Positions 25,179 to 34,175 of a stretch of 61,253 nt of DNA are shown in pieces (position 1 is the first letter of the stretch; the number at the start of each line of letters is the position of its first letter). This DNA is from CAZHDI01 sp964531285 (GTDB taxonomy: Bacteria > Pseudomonadota > Alphaproteobacteria > JAJFIK01). The DNA lies in assembly GCA_964531285.1 (NCBI GenBank), contig CAZHDI010000008.1:1-61253 (forward strand). The letters run 5' to 3'. The notes beneath the pieces were generated by a model. That model saw nothing but the letters and a program-made list of their open reading frames with translations. It did no database searches and was not told the DNA's origin. The position numbers and the translations under genes are program-made.

Positions 25179-27641
25179 ATGCTTGCCGTTTTGCGCTGGA
25201 TCGGGATTGTTCTCCTGGTTCTGATCATCGCCGCCGGTGCCCTCGCGCTGGAGCGCTACTGGACTCTGCGCGGCTCCCTGCCCCAGATCGACGGCGAGCG
25301 CCAGGTGACGGGCATCGACGCGCCGGTCTCGATCCTGCGCGATGCCCATGGCATCCCCCGGATCCGCGCGGCCAGCCTTGACGATGCGCTGTACGGCCTC
25401 GGGTTCGCCCATGCCCAGGACCGGCTCTGGCAGATGACCATGTTCCGCCGGGTCGGCCAGGGACGCCTTGCCGAACTGTTCGGATCCCTCGCTGTGGACG
25501 CCGACCGCAATCTGCGCGCCGCCGGTCTCGCACGCCTCGCCGAGCAGAGTTTCGACGCCCTCGATGCGGACGCACAGGACGCGCTCCGGGCCTATGCGCG
25601 CGGCGTGAACGCGGTCATCGAAGGCGAGCACGGACCCAAGGCCGAGGGCGGCCTCGGCAAACCGCTGCCGCCGGAGTTTTTCCTGACCCAATCGCGCCCC
25701 GAGCCCTGGGCGCCGTCCGACAGCCTCATCCTGATGAACATTCTCAGCGTCGGGCTGTCCTCGAACGCATCCGCCGAGTTGCGCCGCGTGGCTCTGGCCG
25801 CCCAGCTTTCGCCCGGCCAGATGGCTGCGTTCCTGGCCCCGGCCCCGGGGCTGCCCCAAACCCTAGATCCGGACCTGTGGGAGACCCTGCGCGCCGCACC
25901 GGATGACGCTGCGGCCGTGCCCGCCGGACGGGATTGGGCGCAGGCCATCTTTGCGGCCATGCCCGCCTCGAACAATTGGGCGGTGGACGGACAATGGACC
26001 AAGACCGGCGGCGCGATCCTTGCCAATGATCCGCATCTGGGCCTGACCGCGCCGAGCCTGTGGTATCTGGCCCATCTGTACTGGGACGGACGCAACGCCA
26101 TAGGCGCGACCATGGCCGGTATCCCGTCGATCCTGCTGGGACGCACGGACGATGTGTCCTGGGGCTTCACCACTACCAATGCCGATGTGCAGGATCTTGT
26201 GCTCGAACGCATCGACCCCGCCGATCCGAAGGCGTATCTCACACCCAGTGGGTCCGCGCCATTCGAGACCCGTGAGGAAACCATCGCCGTGCGGTTCGGC
26301 GAGCCCGTCACGGCAACGATCCGCACAACCCGTAACGGCCCCCTGATCCCGCTCTTGCAGGACAGCGCGCCGGATGGCCATGCCTATGCCCTGACCTGGA
26401 CCGCGCTCACGCCGCGCAACAGGAGCTATCAAAGCTCGCTTGACATCCTCTCGGCCCGGACCGTCGATGAGGCGCTCGATGCCTTGCGGTCTTATGTGAG
26501 CCCGGTTCAGAGCATCGTCATTGCCGACACGGCGGGCGATGTGGCCTTGATCGCCGCCGGCGCGATCCCGGTGCGGGCGCCCGAAACCGGCCATGACGGC
26601 ACTGTGCCCATCGCGGGCTGGAAGCATGAACGTATCTGGTCCGGCCTGCTGGCGTTCGAGGACCTGCCCCAGATCGTCCGCCCCCGGACCGGCCAGGTCT
26701 GGAGTGCCAATAGCGATATGCGCCCCGACGGCTATCCCCATTACATCACGCAGGACTGGCGCCTGCCGTTGCGGGCCGAGCGGGTCGAGACCCTCCTCGC
26801 CGCGCGGCGCGATCACGACGCGGCCTATTCGGCGGCGATGATGATGGACAACCGCACCGGCCTCGCCGACCGCCTGCTGCCGCTGCTGCTGGCCCATAAG
26901 GCCCGCACCCCCGTGACCGAGGACGCGCTCGCCCGCCTGAGGGCCTGGGACGCCGATATGGGCATGGACGCCCCCGAACCGCTCATCCTGGTGGCCTGGC
27001 TCGACGCGCTGGTGCCGCTGATCGCCACGGACGAGCTTGGTCCTCTGGCGCCGGACAATACCGGGCTCAATCCGGTGTTCCTGGCCAATGTCCTGTCGGA
27101 CACGGACGGTCAGGCAGTCTGGTGCGACGATATCGCCACGGACGAAACGGAGACCTGCGCGGATCGTCTCGAAGCCTCGTTGTCGTCGGCACTGGGCGAT
27201 CTGGAGGACCGGTTCGGCAGCGACCCGGCCGCCTGGCGCTGGGGCGCGGCGCACACGGCCACCCACGGCCATCTGCCCTTCGGCTTTGTGCCCGTGCTGC
27301 GCACTGCCTTCTCGCTCACCGTCGAGACGGCGGGCGGGGATTACACCGTGAACCGGGGCTCTTACCGGATCGGCGCGGACGATCCGTTCGCGAACCGTCA
27401 CGCGGCGGGCTATCGGGCGGTCTATGACATGAGTGAACGGCTCGACGGTGAGGCGCTGCCCGGCTCGGCCTTCATCGCGAGCACCGGCCAGTCGGGCAAT
27501 CCCTATTCGCCGCTCTACCGGTCCATGCTGGACGAATGGGCCGAGGGCACACTGATCCCAATGACGACAAACCCGGCGATCTATGAAAGCGACGCACTCG
27601 GCACCCTCGCTTTCTGGCCTCAGGACGAAAGCGCGCCGTAA
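25179..27641 (+). CDS. Penicillin acylase-family (S45) amidohydrolase, copy 2
   Basis: Tandem paralogue of the preceding gene, 820 residues, with the same plan: N-terminal membrane anchor (about 8-25), RDAHGIPRI, GLGFAHAQDRLWQM, predicted nucleophile Ser264 in ASNNWAVDG, LANDPHLG, and the C-terminal STGQSGNPYSPLY matching TTGQSGHVLSPHY of copy 1. AAGGAG precedes its ATG, and the pair must be co-transcribed. The two sequences have diverged substantially outside motifs, suggesting different substrates. Its last 22 bases overlap the 3' end of the convergent flavin reductase gene. Confidence 0.93.
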   Translation: MLAVLRWIGIVLLVLIIAAGALALERYWTLRGSLPQIDGERQVTGIDAPVSILRDAHGIPRIRAASLDDALYGLGFAHAQDRLWQMTMFRRVGQGRLAELFGSLAVDADRNLRAAGLARLAEQSFDALDADAQDALRAYARGVNAVIEGEHGPKAEGGLGKPLPPEFFLTQSRPEPWAPSDSLILMNILSVGLSSNASAELRRVALAAQLSPGQMAAFLAPAPGLPQTLDPDLWETLRAAPDDAAAVPAGRDWAQAIFAAMPASNNWAVDGQWTKTGGAILANDPHLGLTAPSLWYLAHLYWDGRNAIGATMAGIPSILLGRTDDVSWGFTTTNADVQDLVLERIDPADPKAYLTPSGSAPFETREETIAVRFGEPVTATIRTTRNGPLIPLLQDSAPDGHAYALTWTALTPRNRSYQSSLDILSARTVDEALDALRSYVSPVQSIVIADTAGDVALIAAGAIPVRAPETGHDGTVPIAGWKHERIWSGLLAFEDLPQIVRPRTGQVWSANSDMRPDGYPHYITQDWRLPLRAERVETLLAARRDHDAAYSAAMMMDNRTGLADRLLPLLLAHKARTPVTEDALARLRAWDADMGMDAPEPLILVAWLDALVPLIATDELGPLAPDNTGLNPVFLANVLSDTDGQAVWCDDIATDETETCADRLEASLSSALGDLEDRFGSDPAAWRWGAAHTATHGHLPFGFVPVLRTAFSLTVETAGGDYTVNRGSYRIGADDPFANRHAAGYRAVYDMSERLDGEALPGSAFIASTGQSGNPYSPLYRSMLDEWAEGTLIPMTTNPAIYESDALGTLAFWPQDESAP

Positions 27642-28153
27642 TCCCCGCCGAAATAGAGCAGCGGCGCAGTCTTGGTCTGGGAGGCCGCGAGCCGCACCAC
27701 ATGGCCGACCAGAATGAGATGGTCCCCCGCATCGATCCGCTGGGCAACGCGGGTGTCGAACGCGGCAAGCCCGCCGGTCAGGATCGGCGCGCCGGTCTCC
27801 CAAATCTCATGGGGCACATCGCCGATGCCGCCGCGCTCGGCGAAGGTCACCGACAGGGCTTCTTGGTCGTCGGCCAGAACCGTCACCCCATAAGCCTCCG
27901 CTTCGGCGAATGCGGCATAGCGGTCCGATCCCTTGTCCAGGCACCACAGCACCAGCGGCGGATCGAGCGATACGGACGCGAAAGAGTTGACGGTAATCGC
28001 CATCGGGGCGCGGGCCCCGGTGGCCGGACAGGTGACCACGCAGATCCCGGTGGCAAAGCGCCCCATCGCGGCGCGGAAGTCCTGGCTCGAAAAGGCCAAG
28101 GTGCGATCTCCATCCGATGCGCGCCTTCTGGCACGCTTGTCATTGTCTGTCAT
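27620..28153 (-). CDS. Flavin reductase-like FMN-binding protein
   Basis: The 177-residue split-barrel flavin reductase domain protein has FRAAMGRFATGICVVT, the FMN-site segment ITVNSFASVSLDPPLVLWCL, and the C-terminal GDHLILVGHVVRL. Such proteins supply reduced flavin to two-component monooxygenases, but no monooxygenase gene is next to it. Its tail overlaps the end of the acylase gene by 22 bases on the opposite strand. The start is not strongly marked, and a shorter N-terminus is possible. Confidence 0.88.
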   Translation of the reverse strand: MTDNDKRARRRASDGDRTLAFSSQDFRAAMGRFATGICVVTCPATGARAPMAITVNSFASVSLDPPLVLWCLDKGSDRYAAFAEAEAYGVTVLADDQEALSVTFAERGGIGDVPHEIWETGAPILTGGLAAFDTRVAQRIDAGDHLILVGHVVRLAASQTKTAPLLYFGGDYGALSS

Positions 28154-28311
28154 CCGGGTCAGTCATCCGGGTCTCTGGCATCCGGTCCAGCGCAGCCGGC
28201 CCCTTAAGGCCTATCGGCGCGGGCCCAGGGCCACTATGCTCGCCTTCATATACTAAGGCGCCCCAGGCTTGCACGCGCCAACCCGCCCCATGACAGGAGG
28301 ATCTTCGCGTC

Positions 28312-29517
28312 ATGACCGCATCCGCCGCCCGGGCCCTGGCCCTCACCGCCGCGCTCGCCGTCCTGCCGGCCCTTCTGCCGGCCCTGGCCGCCGCTGATCC
28401 CATCTATACCGATGTAACGGAGAGTCACCTGCCGGCCGACGATCTGACCGGCCTGAGCATGGATGCGGCGCTGGCCGATTTCGATGCCGATGGCGACCTG
28501 GACATCCTGATCGCCAACGAATTCCGCCCCAACATTCTGCTGATCAATGACGGCACGGGCCGCTTCACCAATGAAAGCGAGGCCCGTCTGCCGCGCGACA
28601 GCCACGACAGCGAAGACATTGCCGTGGCGGATTTCGACGGCGACGGCGATCTCGATGCCGTCATCGTCTCCGAGGACGACAAGACCAACGAGCTTTACCT
28701 GAACCGGGGCGACGGCACCTTTGAGGCTGCGGGCGCGCGCCTGCCGGTCGATGGTGTCTCCAATGGAGTGGCCGCCGGGGACGTGGACGGCGACGGCGAC
28801 AGCGATCTGGTGATCGGCAATAACGGCCAGAACGCGCTGTTGCTCAATGACGGCGCCGGGACGTTCACCGATGCCACCGGCCGGCTGCCGCAAATCGCCG
28901 ACACCACGCAGGATGTGGCGTTGGGCGATGCGGATGGCGACGGCGATCTCGACCTGATCGCCGGCAACGAGGACGACAACCGCCTCATGCTGAATGACGG
29001 AACGGGCCGCTTCACCGATGCCCCGCTGCCCCTGCGCGAGACCATCGAGGAGACCCGCGAGGCCGATTGGGGCGATGTGGACGGCGACGGCGATCTCGAT
29101 CTGCTGTTCGCCAATGTCCGCTTCTTCACCGAGGAAGGCGACCCGGCCAACCGGCTGCTTCTCAATGACGGCGCGGGCGTGTTCGCCGATGTCAGCCTGG
29201 AGCGCCTGCCCGCGGACACCAACACTGAGGCGTCCGCCGAGGGCGATCTCATCGATCTGGACCGCGACGGCGATCTCGATATCATCACCGGCAATGTCAC
29301 GGCCGTGCGTGAGGCGGGCCGGGCGCTGTTCCGGGTCTGGTCCAATGACGGCGCGGGCCGGTTCACCGAAGCCAGCGCGGCGATCCTGCCGGATACCGCA
29401 CGCGGCAACGGCTTCGATGTGGCCAGCGGCGACGTCAATGGCGACGGGCTGCTCGATCTCTATCTCGCCAACCGCTATGGCGCCGACCGGCTGCTGCTGG
29501 GCGTGGCCGAGGATTGA
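28312..29517 (+). CDS. Secreted VCBS/FG-GAP repeat protein
   Basis: The 401-residue exported protein has a Sec signal peptide (ALALTAALAVLPALLPALAAA) followed by about seven repeats built on D-x-D-x-DGD-x-DL, for example DFDADGDLDILIANE and DVDGDGDLDLLFANV, each followed by an LLNDGTGRFTD-like strand. This is the blade pattern of a calcium-binding beta-propeller. No catalytic domain is attached. The ATG has AGGAGG nearby upstream. Its role, such as adhesion or binding of a periplasmic partner, is unknown. Confidence 0.88.
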   Translation: MTASAARALALTAALAVLPALLPALAAADPIYTDVTESHLPADDLTGLSMDAALADFDADGDLDILIANEFRPNILLINDGTGRFTNESEARLPRDSHDSEDIAVADFDGDGDLDAVIVSEDDKTNELYLNRGDGTFEAAGARLPVDGVSNGVAAGDVDGDGDSDLVIGNNGQNALLLNDGAGTFTDATGRLPQIADTTQDVALGDADGDGDLDLIAGNEDDNRLMLNDGTGRFTDAPLPLRETIEETREADWGDVDGDGDLDLLFANVRFFTEEGDPANRLLLNDGAGVFADVSLERLPADTNTEASAEGDLIDLDRDGDLDIITGNVTAVREAGRALFRVWSNDGAGRFTEASAAILPDTARGNGFDVASGDVNGDGLLDLYLANRYGADRLLLGVAED

Positions 29518-29530
29518 CCCAGGGTCACCG

Positions 29531-29602
29531 CCGGGCGACCTGTCTGGCGCCCGGTCCGGCTGTGGACATTACGGTCCCGTTGCCTACCTAATGGCGGGAC
29601 CG
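29531..29602. other. Two perfect hairpins in the 3' region of the VCBS gene
   Basis: CCGGGCG/CGCCCGG (29531-29554) and CGGTCCCG/CGGGACCG (29572-29602) are perfect stems of 7 and 8 bp just after the VCBS gene stop. Neither is followed by a T-run, so they are weak terminators at best, or stabilise the transcript end. Confidence 0.4.
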
Positions 29603-29729
29603 ATTCCCCAACACCCGTGCTCTCAGGTTTTACCGTTCTGCCCAATCAGACCGGTGCCGGGATCCGCGCGGGGCTCACCAGAATAAATGGCCGGTCTCAA
29701 CGGCTTGGCATGGAGCGGCAGAGACGCTG

Positions 29730-31613
29730 ATGGACATGGCGGCGGCAACCATGATGGGCGACCCCTCGTCCTGGCACATGTGGATCACGATCTTGGGCAT
29801 CGCGATCGCCGTGGTTGTCTACAGCATGGACCGGTTTCCCATCGAGGCCGCGTCCGCCGGGATCATTGTCGGTTTCGCGACCTTTTTCGTTCTGTTCCCG
29901 CTGACCGACGACGCCGGTCGGGTGCGTCTGACACCCGACGAATTGCTCGCGGGCTTCGCCAACCCGGCGCTCATCGCGATTTTGGCGCTGCTGATTGTCG
30001 GCCAGGGCCTGTTTCAGGCCGGCGCGCTCGAACAGCCCTCGCGCATCATCGCCCATTGGGGCCGCCAGCGCCCGCGCCTCACCCTGGTCGCCGTGCTCAT
30101 CCTGGTGGCCGTGGTCAGCGCGTTTCTGAACAACACCCCTGTGGCGGTGATGTTCATCCCGATCATCTCGGCCCTGGCCCTGCGCATTCAGCAGGTGCCG
30201 AGCAAGGTCATGATGCCGCTGACCTTCATGTGCGTTCTCGGCGGCATGACCACCCTTATTGGGTCCTCGACCAATCTGCTGGTCGCCCAAGGGGCACGCG
30301 CTGCCGGGATCGCCAATATCGGCTTTTTCGACTTCACCGCGCTCGGTCTCGTGCTGGCCGGGGTCGGCGCCATCTATGTGCTCGGGATCCTGCCGCGCTG
30401 GCTCCCCTCGCACGACTCCCTGGCCGACACCCTGGTCGGCGACCGCAAGCAGTTCATCGCCGAGATCGTGCTGGTGCGCGATCACCCGCTGATCGGGGCC
30501 TCGGCGGACTCCGGCAGCTTCAAACAGCTCCCCGACGTCAAAGTGCGCTTCATCCAGCGGGCCGAACAACAGATCCAGGCGCCCTTTGCCGATCTGATAC
30601 TCCGGGAAAACGATATTCTGGTCGTCTCGGCGACCCGAAAGGCGCTGACGGACCTGCTGGCGGCCAAACCGGATCTGCTGAAAGGCATGATCGCCCGCCA
30701 CGGTGCCGAAGAGGAGCTTAAGACCGAGGACGCGGGCGTGCAGATCACCAACGATCTGATGGTGACCGAGGCGGTGGTCGCGCCGGGGTCGCGGCTGGTC
30801 GGCTACACCATGGATTACATCGGCTTTCGTCTGATGACCCACTGCATCGTGCTGGGCATCCAGCGGCGCAGCCGGATGTACCGCACCAATCTTCAAAATG
30901 TGCGCCTCGAAGCGGGCGACGTGCTGCTGTTGATGGGCCGCCGGCCCCATATCCGCGATCTGCGCCGCAACCGCGATGTGCTGCTCTTGGAATGGGCCTC
31001 CACCGAGATCCCGAATCTGGAGAAGGCCGGCACCGCGCGGGCCATCTTCGCCGGGGTCGTCGGGCTGGCGGCGCTCGGCATTGCGCCCATCGTGGTGACC
31101 GCCCTGGCCGGGGCCCTCGCCATGGTCGCCACCGGCTGCATCAATGTGCGTCAGGCCGCCCGCGCCGTGGACCGGCGGATCTTTCTGCTGGTCGCCGCCG
31201 CCATCACCATGGGCACCGCGCTTGAGCACACCGGCGGCGCGCAATATGCCGCGGTTCTGCTCGTCGGCGCGCTGGACGGGTTCAATCCCGCGATTGTCCT
31301 GTCGGCCTTTTTCCTGCTGGTTGCGATCTCGACCAATGTGTTGTCGAACAATGCCACGGCGATCCTGTTCACGCCGATTGCCATCAGCACGAGCACCGAA
31401 CTGGGCGTCGATCCGCGCATGTTCCTTTACGCGACGATCTTCGCGGCCAATGCGTCCTTCGCTACGCCCATGGGCTATCAGACGAATCTGCTGGTCATGG
31501 GACCCGGGCAGTACACCTTCCGGGATTTCGTCTATGCCGGGACCCCGCTCACGATCCTCATCTGGATCACCTTTTCCCTGGTCGCGCCGGTCTATTTTGG
31601 CCTAGCGTTATAG
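29730..31613 (+). CDS. SLC13-type anion transporter with TrkA-C domains
   Basis: The 627-residue membrane carrier of the divalent anion:Na+ symporter/arsenite-permease superfamily has hydrophobic helices in both halves. The signature loops VVSAFLNNTPVAVMFIPI and AISTNVLSNNATAILFTPI form an inverted pair, with GSSTNLLV and FATPMGYQTNLLVMGPG completing the ion sites. Between the halves (about 225-430) are two RCK_C (TrkA-C) modules, including LILRENDILVVSA and VRLEAGDVLLLMGRR. The substrate is probably sulfate or a dicarboxylate. The ATG at 29730 has only a distant GGAG. Confidence 0.9.
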   Translation: MDMAAATMMGDPSSWHMWITILGIAIAVVVYSMDRFPIEAASAGIIVGFATFFVLFPLTDDAGRVRLTPDELLAGFANPALIAILALLIVGQGLFQAGALEQPSRIIAHWGRQRPRLTLVAVLILVAVVSAFLNNTPVAVMFIPIISALALRIQQVPSKVMMPLTFMCVLGGMTTLIGSSTNLLVAQGARAAGIANIGFFDFTALGLVLAGVGAIYVLGILPRWLPSHDSLADTLVGDRKQFIAEIVLVRDHPLIGASADSGSFKQLPDVKVRFIQRAEQQIQAPFADLILRENDILVVSATRKALTDLLAAKPDLLKGMIARHGAEEELKTEDAGVQITNDLMVTEAVVAPGSRLVGYTMDYIGFRLMTHCIVLGIQRRSRMYRTNLQNVRLEAGDVLLLMGRRPHIRDLRRNRDVLLLEWASTEIPNLEKAGTARAIFAGVVGLAALGIAPIVVTALAGALAMVATGCINVRQAARAVDRRIFLLVAAAITMGTALEHTGGAQYAAVLLVGALDGFNPAIVLSAFFLLVAISTNVLSNNATAILFTPIAISTSTELGVDPRMFLYATIFAANASFATPMGYQTNLLVMGPGQYTFRDFVYAGTPLTILIWITFSLVAPVYFGLAL

Positions 31614-31644
31614 GCCTGAGGATTGACCACTGCTGGGATGACCT

Positions 31645-32403
31645 GTGACGAAGCACCCCGGAAAGACGCTGCCGCCGCTCTACATCACGACGCCCGCGCC
31701 GTGCCCGTATCTGCCGGGCCGGAAGGAAAAGAAGGTCTTTACGCATCTTCTGGGCGATCAGGCACCGCGCATCCATGACATGCTGAGCCTGGCCGGGTTC
31801 CGCCGCTCACAGAACATCGCGTACCGGCCGGCCTGCGACGGGTGCAATGCCTGCATTTCCGTGCGCATTGTTGTCGATGAGTTCGACTTCAAGCGCGGCT
31901 ACCGGCGCACCGCCCGCCAGAATGCGGATCTGATCACCGAGATGCGCGCGCCCGCGGCGACCCGCGAGCAGTTCTCGCTGCTGCGCGATTATCTCGACAC
32001 CCGCCACGCCGAGGGCGGCATGGCCGATATGACCATCATCGATTACACCGCGATGGTCGAGGAGACCACGGTCGATACCCATCTCGTGGAATACCGCCTG
32101 CCGCCGGCCGATGCCCAGGACACCGGCAAGCTGGTGGCCGTGGCTTTGATCGATCAGGTCTCGGACGGCCTCTCGATGGTCTATTCCTTCTACGACACGG
32201 CCGAGGCCAGCCGGGGGCTCGGCACCTATATGGTGCTCGACCATATCCGCCGCTGCCGGCTTGCGGGCTTGCCCTATCTCTATCTGGGCTATTGGGTGGA
32301 TGGCTGCGGCAAGATGGCCTACAAGGCCCGCTTCGAGCCGCTGGAGGCCCTGAGCGGCACCGGCTGGAGCCGGTTGGAGACCCACCCCTCCGGCACGGTC
32401 TGA
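31645..32403 (+). CDS. bpt: Aspartate/glutamate leucyl-tRNA-protein transferase
   Basis: Adds leucine from Leu-tRNA to proteins with N-terminal Asp or Glu, marking them for ClpS/ClpAP. Of the ATE1-related Bpt family, the 252 residues show PCPYLPGRKEKKVFTHL, YRPACDGCNACISVRI, SMVYSFYDTAEASRGLGTYMV and YLYLGYWVDGCGKMAYKARF. It starts at a GTG, 32 bases after the SLC13 gene, and may be in the same transcript. Length is normal for the family. Confidence 0.94.
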   Translation: MTKHPGKTLPPLYITTPAPCPYLPGRKEKKVFTHLLGDQAPRIHDMLSLAGFRRSQNIAYRPACDGCNACISVRIVVDEFDFKRGYRRTARQNADLITEMRAPAATREQFSLLRDYLDTRHAEGGMADMTIIDYTAMVEETTVDTHLVEYRLPPADAQDTGKLVAVALIDQVSDGLSMVYSFYDTAEASRGLGTYMVLDHIRRCRLAGLPYLYLGYWVDGCGKMAYKARFEPLEALSGTGWSRLETHPSGTV

Positions 32404-32439
32404 CACCCCGCCCTCCGTAGACGGACAGCGCGGTCTGCA

Positions 32440-32919
32440 TCAAAACCGGGCGCGCGCCATGACCGTGCGGATGATCGCCTTGTGGAACACCAGGATGCTG
32501 GCCAGATAACCGCGCCCCAGAGCGTTATGCGTCTTCACGGCGGTCGCCAGCCGGATCCGCCGCCCGGTGCCCGCTCCCGCCAGCACATCCAGGATGATCC
32601 GGAAGTCCAGATGCCGGTCGTCGAGCCCCAGCACGATCCGCTCCGCGCTCTCGTCCAGCACCGGGAAGAACCCGACCCGATCCGCCGCACCGTCATGCGG
32701 ACCGGCTTCGGATTTGAGGCCGAACGGCGCCACCAGCAGATTGCGCAGCGCCATCAGCCCCAAGGCCCAGCCGGGCATCGACCCCAGGATCGCGGTCGCA
32801 GCGCTGCGGGCGGTCACCGGGCCATCGTCGATCGCAATCTCGAAGGCATCGCAGAAGGTCGCGCCGGGCAGAACACCGGCGGTCTCGGGCGGCTCAGTGG
32901 CCGTAACGGGTCTGGGCAT
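32440..32919 (-). CDS. DUF2867 family protein
   Basis: The 159-residue protein has the DUF2867 pattern: FCDAFEIAI near the N-terminus, GFFPVLDESAERIVLGLDDRHLDFRI in the middle, and a C-terminal LGRGYLASILVFHKAIIRTVMAR. The function of the family is unknown, and no catalytic residues can be named. The ATG at 32919 is chosen because the conserved region starts about 20 residues later; the frame stays open much further upstream, but that would overlap the divergent TRAP binding-protein gene. It is convergent with bpt. Confidence 0.8.
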   Translation of the reverse strand: MPRPVTATEPPETAGVLPGATFCDAFEIAIDDGPVTARSAATAILGSMPGWALGLMALRNLLVAPFGLKSEAGPHDGAADRVGFFPVLDESAERIVLGLDDRHLDFRIILDVLAGAGTGRRIRLATAVKTHNALGRGYLASILVFHKAIIRTVMARARF

Positions 32920-33022
32920 GGTCGTCCCCGCGCAAATGCCGGGGCCCTTCCGGGCGGCCCGACGCATTGTATAGTGCCTGTCCACAATGACACGACCACG
33001 GGCGGCAAGGGAGAGACACGCG

Positions 33023-34171
33023 ATGGACCGTCGGACCATCCTCAAAGGCGGCGCGCTGGCGGGAACCGCGCTTCTCGGCGCGTCCTGCGCCCGGCCGACC
33101 TGGCATAAGAGCAGCGGCGCGGACTGCCCCGACGGCATCGCCGCGCCCGCCATTATCGGTGCCAAGCGCGAACTCAAGCTGGTAACCACCTGGCCGAAAA
33201 ACTTTCCCGGCCTGGGCACCGCGCCCGAATATATCGCCCGGCGCATCACCGAAGCCACCGACGGGGCGCTGACCGTCAAGGTCTTCGCCGCCGGCGAACT
33301 CGTGCCCGCCTTCGAGAGCTTCGACGCGGTCTCAACCGGCGCGGCGGATATGTATCACGGTGCGGAATATTACTGGCAGGGCAAATCGCCCGGCTTCAAT
33401 TTCTTCACCGCCGTCCCCTTCGGCATGAACGCGCAGGAGCATCATGCCTGGGTCCATGCCGGCGGCGGCCAGCAGCTCTGGGACGAGCTGTCGGGCCGGT
33501 TCAACATCAAGCCCCTGCCCGGCGGCAATACGGGCGTGCAGATGGGCGGCTGGTTCAAGCGGGAGATCACATCGCTCGATGATTTCCGGGGACTGAAGAT
33601 CCGCATGCCGGGCCTGGGCGGGGAAGTCATGCGCCGGCTCGGTGCGGCGGCGGTCGCCCTGCCCGGCAGCGAGATTTTCCAGAGCCTTCAGACCGGCGCG
33701 ATCGACGCGACCGAATGGGTCGGCCCGTGGAACGATCTGGCCTTCGGCTTCTTCCGGGCGGCGCCCTATTACTATGTGCCGGGGTTCCATGAACCCAGCG
33801 CGCTCTTGTGTCTGGGCATCAATCTGGACGTTTGGAACTCCTTCACCCGGGGCCAGCAATCGACCATCGAGGCGATCTGCACCGCGCAGAACGAATGGAG
33901 TTTCGCCGAATACAACATGCGTAACGCGGCTGCGCTCCGCACGCTGATCGACGATCACGGCGTGCGCCTGCGCACCTTCCCGGACGAGGTGTTCGCGGAA
34001 ATCCTGCGCACGAGCCGCGTGGTGATGGCCGAACAAGGCGCCTCGGGCGACGATCTGGTGCGCCGTATCTATGAAAGTTATGAGGCCGCCCGCAAGGTCA
34101 CCGCCGAATGGAGCGCCATCTCCGACGAGGCCTATGCCCGGGTGCGCCGTCTCGTGCCGGACGCCGGATAA
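33023..34171 (+). CDS. dctP: TRAP transporter substrate-binding protein (DctP/TakP type)
   Basis: Periplasmic receptor of a tripartite ATP-independent transporter, 382 residues. The N-terminus MDRRTILKGGALAG is a Tat signal, and LGAS-Cys22 forms a lipobox, so it may be a Tat-exported lipoprotein. EWVGPWNDLAFGFFRAAPYYYVPGFHEP is the segment seen in 2-oxoacid and lactate receptors of the TakP group, with the key RMPG nearby. Substrate most likely a 2-oxo or hydroxy monocarboxylate, by inference. GGGAG precedes the ATG. First gene of a dctP-dctQ-dctM operon. Confidence 0.93.
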   Translation: MDRRTILKGGALAGTALLGASCARPTWHKSSGADCPDGIAAPAIIGAKRELKLVTTWPKNFPGLGTAPEYIARRITEATDGALTVKVFAAGELVPAFESFDAVSTGAADMYHGAEYYWQGKSPGFNFFTAVPFGMNAQEHHAWVHAGGGQQLWDELSGRFNIKPLPGGNTGVQMGGWFKREITSLDDFRGLKIRMPGLGGEVMRRLGAAAVALPGSEIFQSLQTGAIDATEWVGPWNDLAFGFFRAAPYYYVPGFHEPSALLCLGINLDVWNSFTRGQQSTIEAICTAQNEWSFAEYNMRNAAALRTLIDDHGVRLRTFPDEVFAEILRTSRVVMAEQGASGDDLVRRIYESYEAARKVTAEWSAISDEAYARVRRLVPDAG

Positions 34172-34175
34172 CGCC

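Noticed and set aside
22719..27641. Beta-lactam biosynthesis or resistance cluster
   Set aside because: The acylases stand alone; neighbours are a flavin reductase, a VCBS protein and an anion transporter with no antibiotic genes.
22836..27803. Long antisense frames across the two acylase genes
   Set aside because: Same shadow effect; no ribosome-binding sites, no family motifs, and both plus-strand proteins have complete catalytic motifs.
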